Shown here in pieces: positions 22,208 through 35,300 of a DNA stretch of 64,000 nucleotides (the first letter of the stretch is position 1; each line of letters begins with the position of its first letter). Below the pieces are notes generated by a model, which was given only the letters and a program-made list of their open reading frames with translations, ran no database searches and had not been told where the DNA came from. The position numbers and the translations under genes are program-made. The stretch lies in contig NC_088776.1 in the NCBI RefSeq assembly GCF_954871325.1, positions 47,572,569-47,636,568 on the forward strand, read 5' to 3'. Origin of the DNA: Gordionus sp. m RMFG-2023. Lineage: Eukaryota; Nematomorpha; Gordioida; Chordodea; Parachordodidae.

Positions 22208-25200
22208 TTTATACTATATTATTTATTCCTGTTCATTATGGTGGAGGATAGGAATGATGTAAAGATCAAGGTATTGTTGAAGACATTGGATCTAAAATTT
22301 CTTGCGGAGAATATTGTAGATGAAGCTACAAAAAAAATATAAATTCGAAACATTGGACAAAGAGATGGCTGTGAGTATCATGGATAACATTGATAATTTA
22401 TCATATCAACGAAAGATTTAATACAAAAGAAAGTTGAAAAGAACAAAATTACGCATATTTTTGAATTGTTCAATGATAAGCCTGACAGACTTGCATCTTC
22501 GAGAGAATATCTTAACAAACTTAAGGGTTGTGGTGCTGGGCTCAATGCGGAATTAATAGCTATTCAGTTTATTATTAATTGTCGAAATGAAAAACTAAAA
22601 ACAAGATTGATTGAAGAGAACACAACAGAACTTAATTTCATTGAGGACATTGTTGTCAAATGTCAATCTATGGTAATAATAAATAATAAAATCTTTGTAG
22701 AAAAAGAATCATGGAGAAGAAATGATGGTGCAGATTGGCAAGGTTGTTCGTCGTGGAAAGATAACAAGCAGGTTTTTAAGGCAAATAACAACAACTGCAA
22801 AAAACAAGAGATAATACAAACACCTTACAATCTTAGACCAAGAAATAAGATTAACTTTATTAATGATTTTATGATTGATATACAACTTAACAATCTGAAT
22901 TTTTCTTTTATGATAGATACTGGTTCTCCAGCGACATCCTTGACCATCAACGATTTTGAAAAGCTGACCAATTATGAAGATGTTGAGTTGAAAAGTTGTT
23001 CGAGAAAATTATTCTCATATGAAGGATCACCGATCACAGTCATCGATCAAGTAAGTAATTGTAAGGTTAAATATTTTAATACGATCAAATATTTAGATTT
23101 TTATGTTTTGGAAGGGGAAGGACGACCTTTATGTGGTCAAGACTGGATCAAAGAATTTGACTTAATTAAATTCAACTCTGATAGTACCACGATTAATAAA
23201 CTAGATATAGGTTATATGATAAATTTTTTAACTTTTGACAATCCTTGTAATAATAATAATTTTATATAAATAAAATCGTTATTCAGTCGATATTTACTAA
23301 AGAAGGGTGTGTTAAAGCGAGTTTTGATATTAATAGATTATAAAAGTTTTAATTGTATTTTTAATAGCAAAATTAGCAAAGTTAAAAATTTACAAATAGA
23401 TATGATTTTAAACCAAGATTTTTGAAGTCTAGGAGAGTGCCTTTTGAATTAGAAGAAGAATTAGAGGTCGCATTAGAACAATGGCGTCAACAGGGTATAA
23501 TAACCCTTGTGAGATTTTCTCAATGGGCCACTCCTTTAGTTTGGTTAAAAAGAAAGATAATGCGTTGAGAGTTTGTGCTGATTTTAGAGTAACCGTAAAT
23601 CCACAATTAGAAGGTTTGACTCTTCCAAGGATAAGTGACATAATTGCTAAAGTAGGAATTAGAAAAATATTCTCGGAAATAGATTTTTCCTCGGCATATT
23701 TGCAAATTCCTGTTTCTAAAGAAACTTCCAAATTTTTAACCTTTTCAACCCACAAGGGTCTTTTTCAATTTAACAGGTTACCTTTTGGTCTAACAGTATT
23801 AACTGCTTATTTTCAAAAAACCATGGATGAAATTTTTTCTGACATTAACGGCGTTATTTATTATTTAGATGATTTGCTAATTTTTGGTAAGGATAAAGAA
23901 GATCATTTTAACAAATTAAGAAAAGTGTTTATAAGAATGTTGGAATATGGTTTGATTGGAAATATTAAAAAAAGTGAATTTAGCAAAGATAGTATTAGAT
24001 AGTTACTTAATAAGTGACAAAGGGATACAGCCAATCACAGAAAAGATTTATACGATAAGTACCATGACTGAACCTAATAATAAGGATGAATTACATTCTT
24101 GGCTGGGTCTTATGAATTATTATTCGAGATTTATAAGAGGTTTTTCGAAATTAGCAACTAATTTATATGAGTTGCTTATAAAGGGTATTCTATTATTGAG
24201 AAAGAAGGATTATCTATTGTTTTAGCTGTTAAGAAATGGAGCGAATATGTAGTGGGGAGAAAAGTTAAGATTTTTACGGATCATAAACCTCTTGTTAATT
24301 TGTTTGGATCAGATGCAGTTAAACTATACAATATGTCTCCAAGGTTACAAAAATGGGCCTTTTGTTTAGCTGGATTTGATTTTGACATTTATTATAGGAG
24401 GGGTAAAGATCAGATTATTCCTGATGGGTTATCAAGGCTAATTGATAAAGATGTAGTATGTTTTTTTAGTGTTGATGATTTTGTGAAAGATGTAATAATA
24501 ATTAATAATTAGATCTGATAAAAAAATAAACCTTGGTAGATACTGAATTAATAAGAGTTAAGAAATTCGTTTTGAATGGAGATGGAGATCATTCGCAGAT
24601 TAAAGGTTATAAGGCGTTGGTAAAATTGTTGAACATTAAGAATGATTGTATTTTTAAGGGAGAACAAATTGTTGTTCCTCATAGTCTAAGAAAAGATTTT
24701 TTTAAGGTGCTACATGAGGGTCATATTGGGTTGCTTAGGATTTTAGATACGATGGAAAGATATTTTTGGTGGCCTGGATTGACTAAAGATATTAGAAATG
24801 GTTTTTAGGTGCAATATGTGTATGGTTAATGCGCCTAAATTACCGAAAATTAAACAAAATTGTTGGGTAAAGCCAAACGTGCCATGTTACCGAGTTTATA
24901 TTAATTTTTTTGGTCCTATCAAGAATTTTTATGGATTTGTAATGATTGTAGGGTACTCTCGCTGGCTGGAGATTATTAATGTTAAGAACATTAACTCTTT
25001 TACCTCTATTTTGGTTTTAAATAATATATTTTCCAGATTTGGTCATCCAGTAGAGTTGGTTTCCGACAAAGGACCAGTTTTTAGGTCTTTTGATTTTAAA
25101 AATTTTATAATAAAAAAAGGTATAACACATTATGTACTCCTGCATACCAACTTTCTTCAAATGGTATGGCTGAAAGAGCGGTACGATCTGCAAAAAATAT

Positions 25201-25314
25201 GATTTATAAATTAGGTGGCTGGAATGATAAATTATTAGAAGATGTTTTATTAAATTATCGTAATATCACGCATTAGGTAATTAAATCATCCCCTGCTTTT
25301 TTATTATTTGGAAG

Positions 25315-26374
25315 TAGTGTTGTAAACGAACGCGTTCAAAATGAACGCGTTCGTGAACGAAGTTCGTTTTTTTGAAAAAGGTGATGAACGGCGTTCCTTT
25401 TTTTTTGACGAACTTTGAACGTGAACGCGTTCTCGTTCAATTTTAAAAACACTTTTTATTTTATTTATTTGAAAAATTAATATTAATCCGCATTTTTTAA
25501 CAAAAAAATCTTATATTTTTATTTATTTGAAAAATTAATATTTAATCCAATTTTTTAACAAAAAAGTCTTATATTTTTTAATCAGCTGTTTTTACTTTTT
25601 CCTTTTTCATATTGCAATTAACGTACCATAGTGCTACTGCTAGAGAAGATAAGATTAAAGTTTATTAATTTGAATATTTTATATTTTAATTTAATAGATT
25701 AGCATTTGCATGGATATAAATATTTCATCATCAGATTCTGAAAATCAAAATTCAATAATAGATGAATTAGAATTACCATGGCCCAAATATCAAAAATATT
25801 TCACTGTTTTAAAATCAATTCCGAGATATCCTTTTTTTTGACGAGGAAGAAGAGGGCAGATTGGACGATAATAACATAGCTCAATTTTTTGAAACAATGG
25901 ATAAAACATTAAATGTTTTTAATAAATTCCCCCTTTTAAAAGAATTGTTTATCAAGTAAACACCGCAATCCCTTCATCTGCCCCTGTTGAGCGAGTTTTT
26001 AGTATAGCTAACGCTGTATTAACTGACAAGCGTTCATGCCTATCAGATGAAAATTTTGAAAAGCAATTATTATTAAAAATTAATAAGAAATTTTTTTTAT
26101 AAATTTATTTTTTTATCGCTCTATTATATTGTATTTATAATTAAATTATCAAAATAAAACTATTATTTTTTATCATGGCTAATATATTGTGTTGAAAAAT
26201 ATAAGGCATTTATTTATATTAAATTAAATTTAAAAAAAAATTTATCATAAAATTTTTAACGTATGAACGCGTTCCTTTTTTTGAATTTGAACGTGAACGT
26301 GAACGCGTTCGATTTTTGTCAATGAACGTTGAACGCGAACGCGTTCGATTTTATTTAAAATGTTTACAGCACTA
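25315..26374 (+). mobile_element. hAT transposon, family C (short, non-autonomous)
   Basis: 1,060 bp with inverted tips TAGTGTTGTAAACG and (minus strand) TAGTGCTGTAAAC. A perfect 8-bp target duplication TTTGGAAG lies at 25307-25314 and 26375-26382. Both subterminal ends are filled with GAACGCGTTC palindromes (several copies each). The interior keeps only a remnant of transposase: a start-like MDINISSSDSENQ at 25711 and the dimerisation tail AIPSSAPVERVFSIANAV near 25965-26020. The catalytic part is deleted. Confidence 0.9.
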
Positions 26375-26700
26375 TTTGGAAGGGATTTGAGATGGAAGTG
26401 AGTTTTTAAGAGACAATGACTGTGACTATAGATCTAAATTTAAAAGAATAAATTTTAGAGAGTTAACTTTAGGCTACTCTGTTTTTGTAAAGGTGGGCAG
26501 CAATCAAGAGTGGCGTGTAGGGATTGTCAGTGGGATGATTATTAATGTTATATGGGAGATTCAAATAGTTGTTGTACACATAGATCAAATTAGAAAATTT
26601 TAATTGTGTTTTCAATGATTCACTAATTAATCAGTATTTTATTTTATTTCTTATCTATATGTAAAATTGTTTAATTTTTTTTGTTAAATAATGAAGAAAA

Positions 26701-27003
26701 TTTAAACAATTACATGTTTCCCTTTCCCCATTCACAAAATTAATCCTCTGACCCAATATTATTTAAACAATTACATTTTTCCCTTTCCCCTTCACAAAAT
26801 GAATCCTCTGACCTACTATTATTTAAACAATTACTTGTTTCCCTTTCCCCCTTCACAAAATTAATCCTCTGACCCAATATTATTTAAACAATTACATGTT
26901 TCCCTTTCCCCATTCACAAAATTAATCCTCTGACCCAATATTATTTAAACAATTACATGTTTCCCTTTCCTCCTTCACAAAATGAATCCTCTGACCCAAC
27001 ATT
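26701..27003 (+). repeat. Tandem array of five 60-61-bp units
   Basis: Units start at about 26701, 26762, 26822, 26882 and 26943. Each reads TTTAAACAATTACATGTTTC, then CCTTTCCCC, TTCACAAAAT and AATCCTCTGACCCAATATT. Units differ by only a few bases. A diverged sixth unit runs on to about 27110. The array lies between the integrase region and the 3' LTR of the gypsy fossil. Confidence 0.95.
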
Positions 27004-27226
27004 ACAGAAACAAAATTTATACCAATATACGTCTTTCCCTCCTCTCACCTCTTCCACAAATTGATTGTTGTTATTACATATTAATCCTCTGACCCAGATA
27101 ATATTATAAAAGTACATTTAAATAGCGAGTGTATTTGTCACTTAAAAATTATTTCGTATTACCAATTGTATTGTTATTGCTTAATTTTTTTTAAATATTT
27201 TTTTTGGGAGGGGGGGGGGTGATGCA

Positions 27227-27523
27227 TGTTAAATACAAGTTTATTAATGGATTTTGTATTGTAGAAGACTTAAGGCTTAAAACGATATGTTATATTATAT
27301 TTAATATTAAATTGATGTTTTGAAAAGTTATAAATGATTTTTATTTTAATATTAAATTGATGTATATATACTAAATAATCATGATTACTTTCGCTTTTTT
27401 TTTTATTTGACCTTAGTTAAAAATTAAGAACTTTATTAATATTCTTAATCTTCACGGATTCTACAATTGATGATATATTCTTAACCTTCAATCTTCCGTA
27501 GTTATTCAATACAATCGCCCACA
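27227..27523 (+). repeat. Right LTR
   Basis: Begins TGTTAAATACAAGTTTATT after a G-rich polypurine tract (about 27206-27220) and ends near CGCCCACA. It is highly similar to the split left LTR, with a few small indels and substitutions. Confidence 0.85.
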
Positions 27524-28110
27524 TTTATATTTATTTTTGTTAATTAAAATTAGAATTTATATTTTATAAAATAGCTATCATATCATATCAAGGTTATCTA
27601 TATATTTTTTCTTTATATTTAATGATCTATGTCGGATAAAATGTTGATATTATGTTTCAATGATAAGATTATTAATAGTCAATATATTTTAAGTAAAGAT
27701 TCCACTAGTCTAGAAAAATCCTTTAACATTTACATTGGATTATATTTGTGAAACAACTATGGCTCATTTTAGTTGGGAGGGAGGAGGGTGGGCATAAATT
27801 TTCTTTATACTTATAATAAGTTCTGGGTTAGCATGTTAATTTTATTTTAACTTTATGAATATGAGAAAATTATAAATTATTTTTATGGGGTTTGGTTTTA
27901 CTTGTGCTGTTTATTATTTTCATTTTTTTTTCAGTAATGATAATGTATTTTCTATATATAAACATAAACTTTAAATAAAATGAATGAATTTTTTTTATAG
28001 TGCTTATAACTCCATCAGATAATTAAATTAATATTTGATAATTATTTAAATTTCTAATGTTTAAAAAAAATTTTGTATTAAAACATATTTAGATTTTATG
28101 CCAATTTAAT
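27524..28110. other. AT-rich stretch, nothing recognised
   Basis: No gene, tip or RNA seen, apart from a short G-rich patch at 27775-27790. Confidence 0.4.
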
Positions 28111-28245
28111 TTTAAAATAATTCTTTTTTCTTTACTAAGGAGGCCCTCAAATTTGTAATTTACTATAGAGAGGCCCCAAAATTTGTAAAATCTTGAGGCC
28201 CCATAAGAAATTTTTCCACTAGGCTTACTGACCAGTCCGCCCCTG
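28111..28245 (-). mobile_element. Terminus of a DNA transposon
   Basis: The + strand ends with CCAGTCCGCCCCTG, whose reverse complement CAGGGGCGGACTGG is a typical hAT-class tip. Upstream are three AGGCCCC-type blocks (28140, 28172, 28194). The other end was not found, so this is a fragment. Confidence 0.5.
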
Positions 28246-29073
28246 TTGCTCAGGATAATATCACATATAAAAAATAGTTTGTATACTTCAATACGATTCA
28301 CTAATATATTTCTTGATCAGTTAATTTCATAACGTTGCCAATCTGTAGCATATATATAATTTGGACTTCATATAATTCTTTATTGCAATCAAATAAACCA
28401 TTTTTATACAAATAATATTAAACAATCATAAACATCCTTATCTCTTTCCATAATCCCTAGTTATCATTCTCGAACTTTCCTCCAACTCTAAAACCATATG
28501 ATGTGGATACATTATTCTTGTCTCCCGTGTTTGGTAGCTATCACTACACATAGGTTTAATGGTTTGATATAGATACAATATACATTGTACTAATTTTTTT
28601 AACATATTTAATCACATCCATAATTTTATCCTCACATTAGCAGTGAATTATAAAATATATAAATATAATAGAACCATTCAGTTAATTTATAAAGCAACAT
28701 GCGTAGAAATGTAATCTCCAATTACTACAATATGTAATGTTTATAAATTCAATGTATATTCATTTTTGCATGTTGTGCTTAAATTTAATATTTACCTTTA
28801 ATAAGCGAAATCATAGGACAAACTTATTAAAAACATTTTCAAATTTTTATGAGAATCGGTGTTATTTTTGAATATTTTATTGAAGCATTTGAATTGGTTA
28901 ATAGATATGGTTTGATTTATGGTAAAAGAATGCAGCGAGCCGAAGGCCCGCGATAGGGATATATGGGTAATGTTCCCAGAAAATTGTATATAAATAAAGT
29001 AAATAAATCTGTAGATAATTTAAAAATAAAAAAATTGGCGCCTTTAGTACTCCCTTTTGTAATTAGCATTACC
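28246..29073. other. AT-rich stretch, nothing recognised
   Basis: No gene seen. A short GC island at 28934-28960 (GCGAGCCGAAGGCCCGCG) resembles internal blocks of the MITEs at 30150 and 31425. Confidence 0.4.
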
Positions 29074-29245
29074 CAGGCCGCTAGGGGGGGGAAGCAGGGG
29101 TTCGAGCCCCCGGAAAAATTTGAATAGCCCCCTGAAGCAAATTTTTTTTAATGACTCCTTAATATACCATAGAACTAAAAATAAATTTTTTAATTGCTCC
29201 CTGAAAAATTTATTCTATAATTCTATTGAGTAATATATAGATTTA

Positions 29246-29392
29246 ATTTTATTATTTAAAAATTAATAAGACTATCTAAATTTTTATTAAATAGATAAGA
29301 TTAATTCATGTAAATTTTATTTTATTATTTAAAAATTAATAAGACTATCTAAATTTTTATTAAATAGATAAGATTAATTCATATAAATTTTA
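29246..29392 (+). repeat. 73-bp tandem duplication
   Basis: Two copies 73 bp apart (ATTATTTAAAAATTAATAAG at 29251 and 29324, then ATTAAATAGATAAG and TTAATTCATGTAAA). They differ at about one base, so the duplication is recent. Confidence 0.92.
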
Positions 29393-29877
29393 TTTTCTGT
29401 CAGTTTGCAATCAAATTCTGTGTTAAAAATATATCAATATCACTCACTAAATATTAATTTAGCATTAACAGTTGAATCTTAATTGACTTTTATTATTTAA
29501 ATTAATATAAAATTAATATAATCATTTATTAATTGAAAATTAACGAATTTAATTGCAATTAGCCGAGTTTAACATCACTAATCAACTTTATTATTGATTT
29601 TTAAATTTAATTATCATGTCTCTTTCTAAAATTATTTTCAAGGTCCAAATCAAATAAGTATAAGAGATTTATTTATAAAAAGTAAGTAGACATATAGTTT
29701 ATAATCTTCTCTTATATATAATTATTTATAAAATATTAGATAAAATGCCACTTTTGCAGACGTATTTGACAGTTATATAATATATTTCAGTTAATATTTT
29801 TAATATTTTATTAATCAATGCTTTTGATAATAAATATAAGTAAAAATTTGCATTCAACCATTTAACACCATCTATGT

Positions 29878-30263
29878 CAGTGGCGTAGCTACGGGGGTGG
29901 TTTTCGGGTTTGGACCCCTCCCAGAGCAAAAATTATTTTTAGAATATACGTTCAAAAGACTTAAAAGTGATTTTATATGAATTATATTTTTCTGGTTTTG
30001 ATGTTTGTGGAAGGATATTATATTACTATTGAAATTATTCGGGATAGTATTATTATAAAGTCATTGAGAATAATCTACTTATTATTGATGCATTTAAAAA
30101 ATATATTTATTATATATTATCAAAGATATGGTTATGATTTGTAAGATAAACCAGGCCGAAGGCCGGGCAAAAGGGCCGAAGGCCCGTTAAAGGGGGTCTG
30201 CGAAGCCCCCCATCTTTTATATGCATGGACCCCCTCTAAGTAAAATTCCTAGCTACGCTACTG
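29878..30263. mobile_element. hAT MITE with perfect target duplication
   Basis: 386 bp. Tips are CAGTGGCGTAGCTACGG and (minus strand) CAGTAGCGTAGCTAGG. The direct repeat ATCTATGT lies at 29870-29877 and 30264-30271. It contains a GC-rich cluster of GGCCGAAGGCC palindromes at 30150-30190 and has no coding capacity. Confidence 0.9.
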
Positions 30264-31617
30264 ATCTATGTATTTAAAATATTATTATAATTAAATATCT
30301 TATTATTCATCCCACAATGGATATAATAAATTAGATATCTTTTCTTCTCTTTTTTTTGCGTATTTTTAGGAAATCTATTTTTTCTTCTTTGAAAAACAGT
30401 TCTGAGTTAAATTTTTAATACGAATATATTTTAGATATTATTACAAATTACTATTTTTTTAAGATATAATAAATCAACTAGAAATAGTGCGACAATAATA
30501 TATAAAATTTTAATTGCTTTCATAATATCACTCTGGTTCTTATTTATAGTTACAAAATGTTTCATTTCTAATATGTCATCCTTGCCGTGTAAATAACTCA
30601 AGGCTTCAATATATTTGCATAATTTTTTCTAAAGATTTTTAGTGTTTTTGTTTTATCAATTCTAACATAGTAAATTCTGATATAAGTTACCATTGTGAGT
30701 GTCAGGGCTATGACTGTAAATTAACCAGCATTTATTATTTGTGTGGGTATGTAATGTAACATTATTACTACAGCTGCTGAGAGCATATGATTGCATATTT
30801 TAGATATGCAATAATGGCCAACTGTGTAGTCGTTTATATATCATTAAAAATGGATGATAATCTTTTAGAAATTTAATATCTTACAATAATTCTCTCGACT
30901 ACTTATCTAGCTTCCATCATGTCATCTAAGAGGATGCTCTAACTACCGTATAGCTTTATGATTTGGATATGTCGTTTATATTTTTTTCTTCAAGAATTGT
31001 TAATTTGGTAAGGCCTATAAATTTTTTCTTAATAGTCCATTCTATAAAACATTGTCTAAAATGGTAACAGAGAGTTTTATTAGTTACATGACCTTTTGTC
31101 AATGTAAGTTGCTAAGAATTTATAGCCTTATCTGGCTTTTAAAAACCATTATTAATTGAGGCATATGTATGAATTAATTAACCTTTTTTATCACTTGTAA
31201 TTCTTTAGACGCAAATTTTTTTTATATCAACCATCGAAAATATTTTATATTGTAATAAATAGATTTTGTATTAAAAAATTATATTTTTAGATATGTCTTG
31301 TATTGTTTTAATTATTTATATGTTTGTTATTTGTATGCAAAATTTATTAAATGACAAAATATGAAATTCAGAATAATTGTTTAGAGTTAGCAAATTTTAA
31401 AAAAGTATAATATATTAATATAAAACCCGGCCGAAGACCGAGTAAAAGCGGGCAAATTGGGGGTATGGGAGGGCTTCTCTCCCCATAAGATTTTTTTAGT
31501 TGAACCCCCTGAGATTGTAAAGGCTAGCGACGCCCCTGATTCCCTCTGCTTCTATCTATGCTCAATCTTTAAAGAGGTATCGTCAGCCTTGTATAATTAA
31601 ATGGGCTCTGATAATAG

Positions 31618-31878
31618 GGGCGTCATCAGCCTTTGCAAACTCGGGGGGAAGGTTTAAAAAATTTTTAAAATTATTTTCAAAATAATCTTTTCATTTTTAA
31701 GGCAACATTTTCAAAAATTACCTTTTATATTTTTATTTTAGCTAACATTATCCAAAATTACCTATTTATGGCTAGCTTGCCTTTTTTTAGTGGCATGGAA
31801 AAATTTTAAATTTTGTGCTCTTTAATTTCCAAGATCTAAAGCCCCTATGCCCCCCCCCACCCAGTGACGCTACTGTTA
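31618..31878. mobile_element. Small MITE
   Basis: About 260 bp. The left tip GGGGCGTCATCAGCC and the right tip (minus strand) AGTAGCGTCACTGGG are imperfect inverted repeats. The direct repeat ATAATAG lies outside both. G and C runs face each other inside. Related in style to the element at 29878. Confidence 0.6.
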
Positions 31879-32323
31879 ATAATAGCAAAATCATGCATAC
31901 TAATTTACTGCATTATATATGCTTTCTAGGGTAGAAGAATTGCCCCCTTAATTGTGGGTTTTCCAAGTGACAGTACGATCAATGATATATTATTGGGTAC
32001 GATACTATCACAATTTTTATCAATTTAAATTATATTAATAATAAATATTCATATGTATAAATAAATTTTATGCATATTATTAATATATGAATTTAAATAC
32101 ATTACTATATTAGTATTATTCATAATAATATTTTATAAAAAAAAATTTATTTACATTTCTCATTTTCATCGTGTGACATTATAAATATTTTTTGCAAAAT
32201 TAAGGTATGCATTAACTTACCTGATAAATATGAAATCAATAATCATTCCTATTATTAAATGGCATAATATTCTGAGTATTGAAATAAAATGCACGGAATT
32301 CTTGAAAATTACATTTTAACAAA
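31879..32323. promoter_or_regulatory. Upstream region of the DB/FN3 gene
   Basis: 445 bp between the last MITE and the gene's start codon. No TATA box, initiator or other element can be named with confidence in such AT-rich DNA. The promoter and any 5' UTR exon should lie here or further upstream. Confidence 0.3.
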
Positions 32324-32378
32324 ATGTTAATAATTTATGGTCTTATATTCATTATATATCACACAAATGCTCAATATT
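32324..32378 (+). CDS. Exon 1: start codon and signal peptide
   Basis: The ATG at 32324 opens 18 codons that form a hydrophobic signal sequence with a likely cleavage after HTNA. The donor at 32379 (ATT|GTACTA) leaves phase 1. The following intron is only 45 bp and ends TATTTAG. This start was chosen because it is the only upstream ATG that gives a leader and matches the phase of exon 2. Confidence 0.8.
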
Positions 32379-35300
32379 GTACTAATATTATTTAATTTAT
32401 TAATGTTAACTGATAATATTTAGCTGAATCAGAATTGTATGTGTATACTGGTCAGTCACATATATTGGTATGTAATATAGCTAAGGATAACAATGTTGCT
32501 GTTCAAGATGTATTTTTATTCAATATTAATTTGATATTTACTTATTAAAAGGCTTATTGGAGTATTGGAGATAAATTATTAAATCTTGACAATACTGTTA
32601 ATAGTTCAATATATTCTGTCAAACTTGAAGCACGTAAGTATAATTTTTAATTTAAAAATAAATAATAATTATTTATGTATAAACTTTGTAGCTTTATATT
32701 TTGATATACTAAAAATTTACTTAATATAGCTTGCTAAAAAATATTATTACTATAGTTTTTACTAAATTATTCTTCTAACCCTTTTTGAAAATTATGGCTA
32801 ATATTTTATAAATTAATTCTGAATTGTATATTTAGATATACAAATATAATACTTGTATCTTTATATAATCTTTAATAAATAACAGATTTTTTTAAGAAAA
32901 TATTAGTAAAACATCTCAATTAATTGAATATAATTTTACAAAATCTAACCAATGAATTACATAATTAAAGCTCATATGTCCAATAATGTTGTGGATAAAA
33001 CATATCTATGCTAGGTATTCCTCATTTCCATATAATTGGGTGATAATATCTGGGGAAAAATATAAGGAGCCTTTTATACATTTGCGGGCAAGTAGCATAT
33101 ATGTAAATATATTCTGAAGACTATTATTTAAATGTCTGTGGACTAATTAAAAAGGGACTGGGCCAAAACTACAGTCCACTTATAAATTGCATATATATAT
33201 TAAAATATTTTATGGGGCAGGTGAAGGGCTAATTTTAGTTTTAAATGTCTATATATATCTATATTAACTAAATTTTGTTGGTTGGAATTACTGAATAAAT
33301 AACTTTTTTACATATTGAAATTACTAGTAGGAATAAGATATTCAAATTTTTTTTATAATTAATAACATCTTGCCCATCACATCTTTCAAAATTATCATTT
33401 TATTTTCACTAGAAAAACCAACCTTCATTTTTTCTACTGACGAATTTAAAACTCAAATAATTTTATAGTTTTATAATTAATCTTCTTACACTCAATATTT
33501 GGCTTATTAAATGTTATATAAAATATGAAGGCTACAACTGGTTTCAAACAATTAAATAAAATATACTTTTAGAATTATTTAATTTGCAATTTTGCATGTC
33601 CAAAAGAGTTTTAAATTATATAGATTATTTTTTATCAATTCTCCTATATTAAATTTGAAAACAGTTTTTAAAAATTATATATACTTAGTATTATTATAAA
33701 ATGTAGGAAATTTTACAGCTATTTTATTCATTTATAATACACCCAAATCTTACCTGCAAATTTTATTTATCTCAATAAAACACTAGAAGAAAATTTCAGA
33801 GGTATGTGACAGACACCCAGTCCCCCCTCACAATTCCTGCAATACAGGAGGATCCAACTTTTTTTACAGATATAAGGTTCTTGAAAGGCTTTAATTTTGT
33901 TGGGAATCCAAGATCTTAGTGGTAGACTAGAGAATTTATATAAGCAATTTTAGCTTGGAATATAAATATCTTAATAAAATTATTTGGAATTCATAATTTT
34001 AGAAAAATATCTAATAAGGCAACCAATCCCCTCACCCTTATTTTTCAATGATACCAGGCATCAATGTAATTCATTAAAAATTGAAGGCAAAAAGGATCCT
34101 CAGACTCGGGTCCTCACCATAAAGGATTCTATCTTTGACAAGAGATTTCTCAAAATTGATGTCAATCTAGTTTAAGCAACTAGGATGATATTTTCTTTCT
34201 TTTTTTTGTTTTTATTTATGCTTATTTTCATTTTTTTAGTTTAAAATTCTTATGAAAGAATGGAAAGACATTTCTTTTTGTTATTCACTATTATTCTATT
34301 TAGATGATTTGCTTAATATATAGTATTTTTTTTATTTTACCTTGTTTACACTCATTAATAATTTATTAGATAGATTTAATTTATTTTATCAAATTTAATC
34401 TTAACCTTAAAAAATTGATTTTAGTCTAAATTAGTGTCATTTTGAAATGGCACTTATTTGTTTGACTTGGCGGAGGAAGGGGGTTGCATAGTCATTGTGA
34501 CCATTTAAATCATAATTCATTGTTGAATTTTTAATTCGTTTTTTTCTGAGTTCCTCTAAAGAAATTTTATTTCACTAACAGACTTGTTAAAATACTTTTA
34601 AAATGTATCGATACCGATACAAATTCTAAGCGGGTCTACAATACTGATTCTAAATACATTTTCTCCAAATCGATATTATTAAATATAAAATCATAGATAT
34701 TTTTTGATGTATTTTGGGAAATAATTTACTAATAACTAAAAAATAATAATACATATTATATGTACAAATTAACATTAAATACTAAACATTATTATTTATA
34801 TATACTAATAAAACATTTTCAAAATTTTTATCAAGGACACATCCCCTCCTATCAGTAAAAACATTTAGTAACACTGTATAAGTGTCCAAATGATGCGCTA
34901 GAAGTAATAGTTTTATATAATTGTATTTAATAAATTTTTGTGGAAAATTATTAAAAATTGGCTTTAAAGAAATTTATCAAAATTTTATTTTACAAATTAC
35001 CTTCATCGAATAATTTTTAATTTAATATTTATTTAAGATAAAATATAAGATAACTTCGGAATAATTAATTAAATTAAATATTAAACAATTTAAATACTTT
35101 TTATTTTAGAAAATTAAATTATTTATATATTTCTAAATTTTTAGTATTAAAATCAGAGACCTGCAGGCCCAGCCTGACCCGTGTTCCCAGGCCGGGCCGT
35201 ATTCTAATTTTTTTAAATTTACCCGGGCCGGGCCTGAAAATTTTTTTTAAAGAAATATCTTACCCGGGCCGTATTTTTAAAACAAAATATATGTAATCCC

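Larger units (their letters stand above)
20626..27523 (+). mobile_element. Ty3/gypsy-like LTR fossil with both LTRs
   Basis: The two LTRs are about 300-310 bp each and highly similar: left 20626-20855 plus 22127-22207, right 27227-27523. The inner order is a probable gag remnant (about 22240-22850), retropepsin-like protease (FMIDTGSP at 22907), reverse transcriptase (FRVTVNP, YYLDDLL region 23430-24220), RNase H (FTDHKPLVNLF near 24273) and integrase (HEGHIG with YFWWPG near 24715-24780). The integrase core (about 24890-25100) and C-terminal part (about 26390-26600) come next, then a tandem array, a G-rich polypurine tract and the 3' LTR. The order PR-RT-RH-INT is the Ty3/gypsy order. It is a broken fossil with several breaks plus two insertions: an LTR fossil in its left LTR and hAT-C in its integrase. 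Confidence 0.9.
29074..31538. mobile_element. Probable hAT-type element, non-coding, interrupted
   Basis: The left tip CAGGCCGCTAGGGGGGGG and the right tip (minus strand) CAGGGGCGTCGCTAG could be worn inverted repeats of one element. Flanks share only ATT(A/C)CC. There is no transposase-like frame inside. It contains a 73-bp tandem duplication and a complete nested MITE. The pairing of the two tips is inference. Confidence 0.35.

Noticed and set aside
26701-27110. Regularly spaced repeats resembling a CRISPR array
   Set aside because: Units are repeated end to end with no unique spacers, inside a eukaryotic LTR fossil.
33984-34175. 63-codon plus-strand frame in intron 3
   Set aside because: No Ig, DB or FN3 features and no acceptor/donor pair keeping phase 1 between exons 3 and 4, which already complete the Ig domain.
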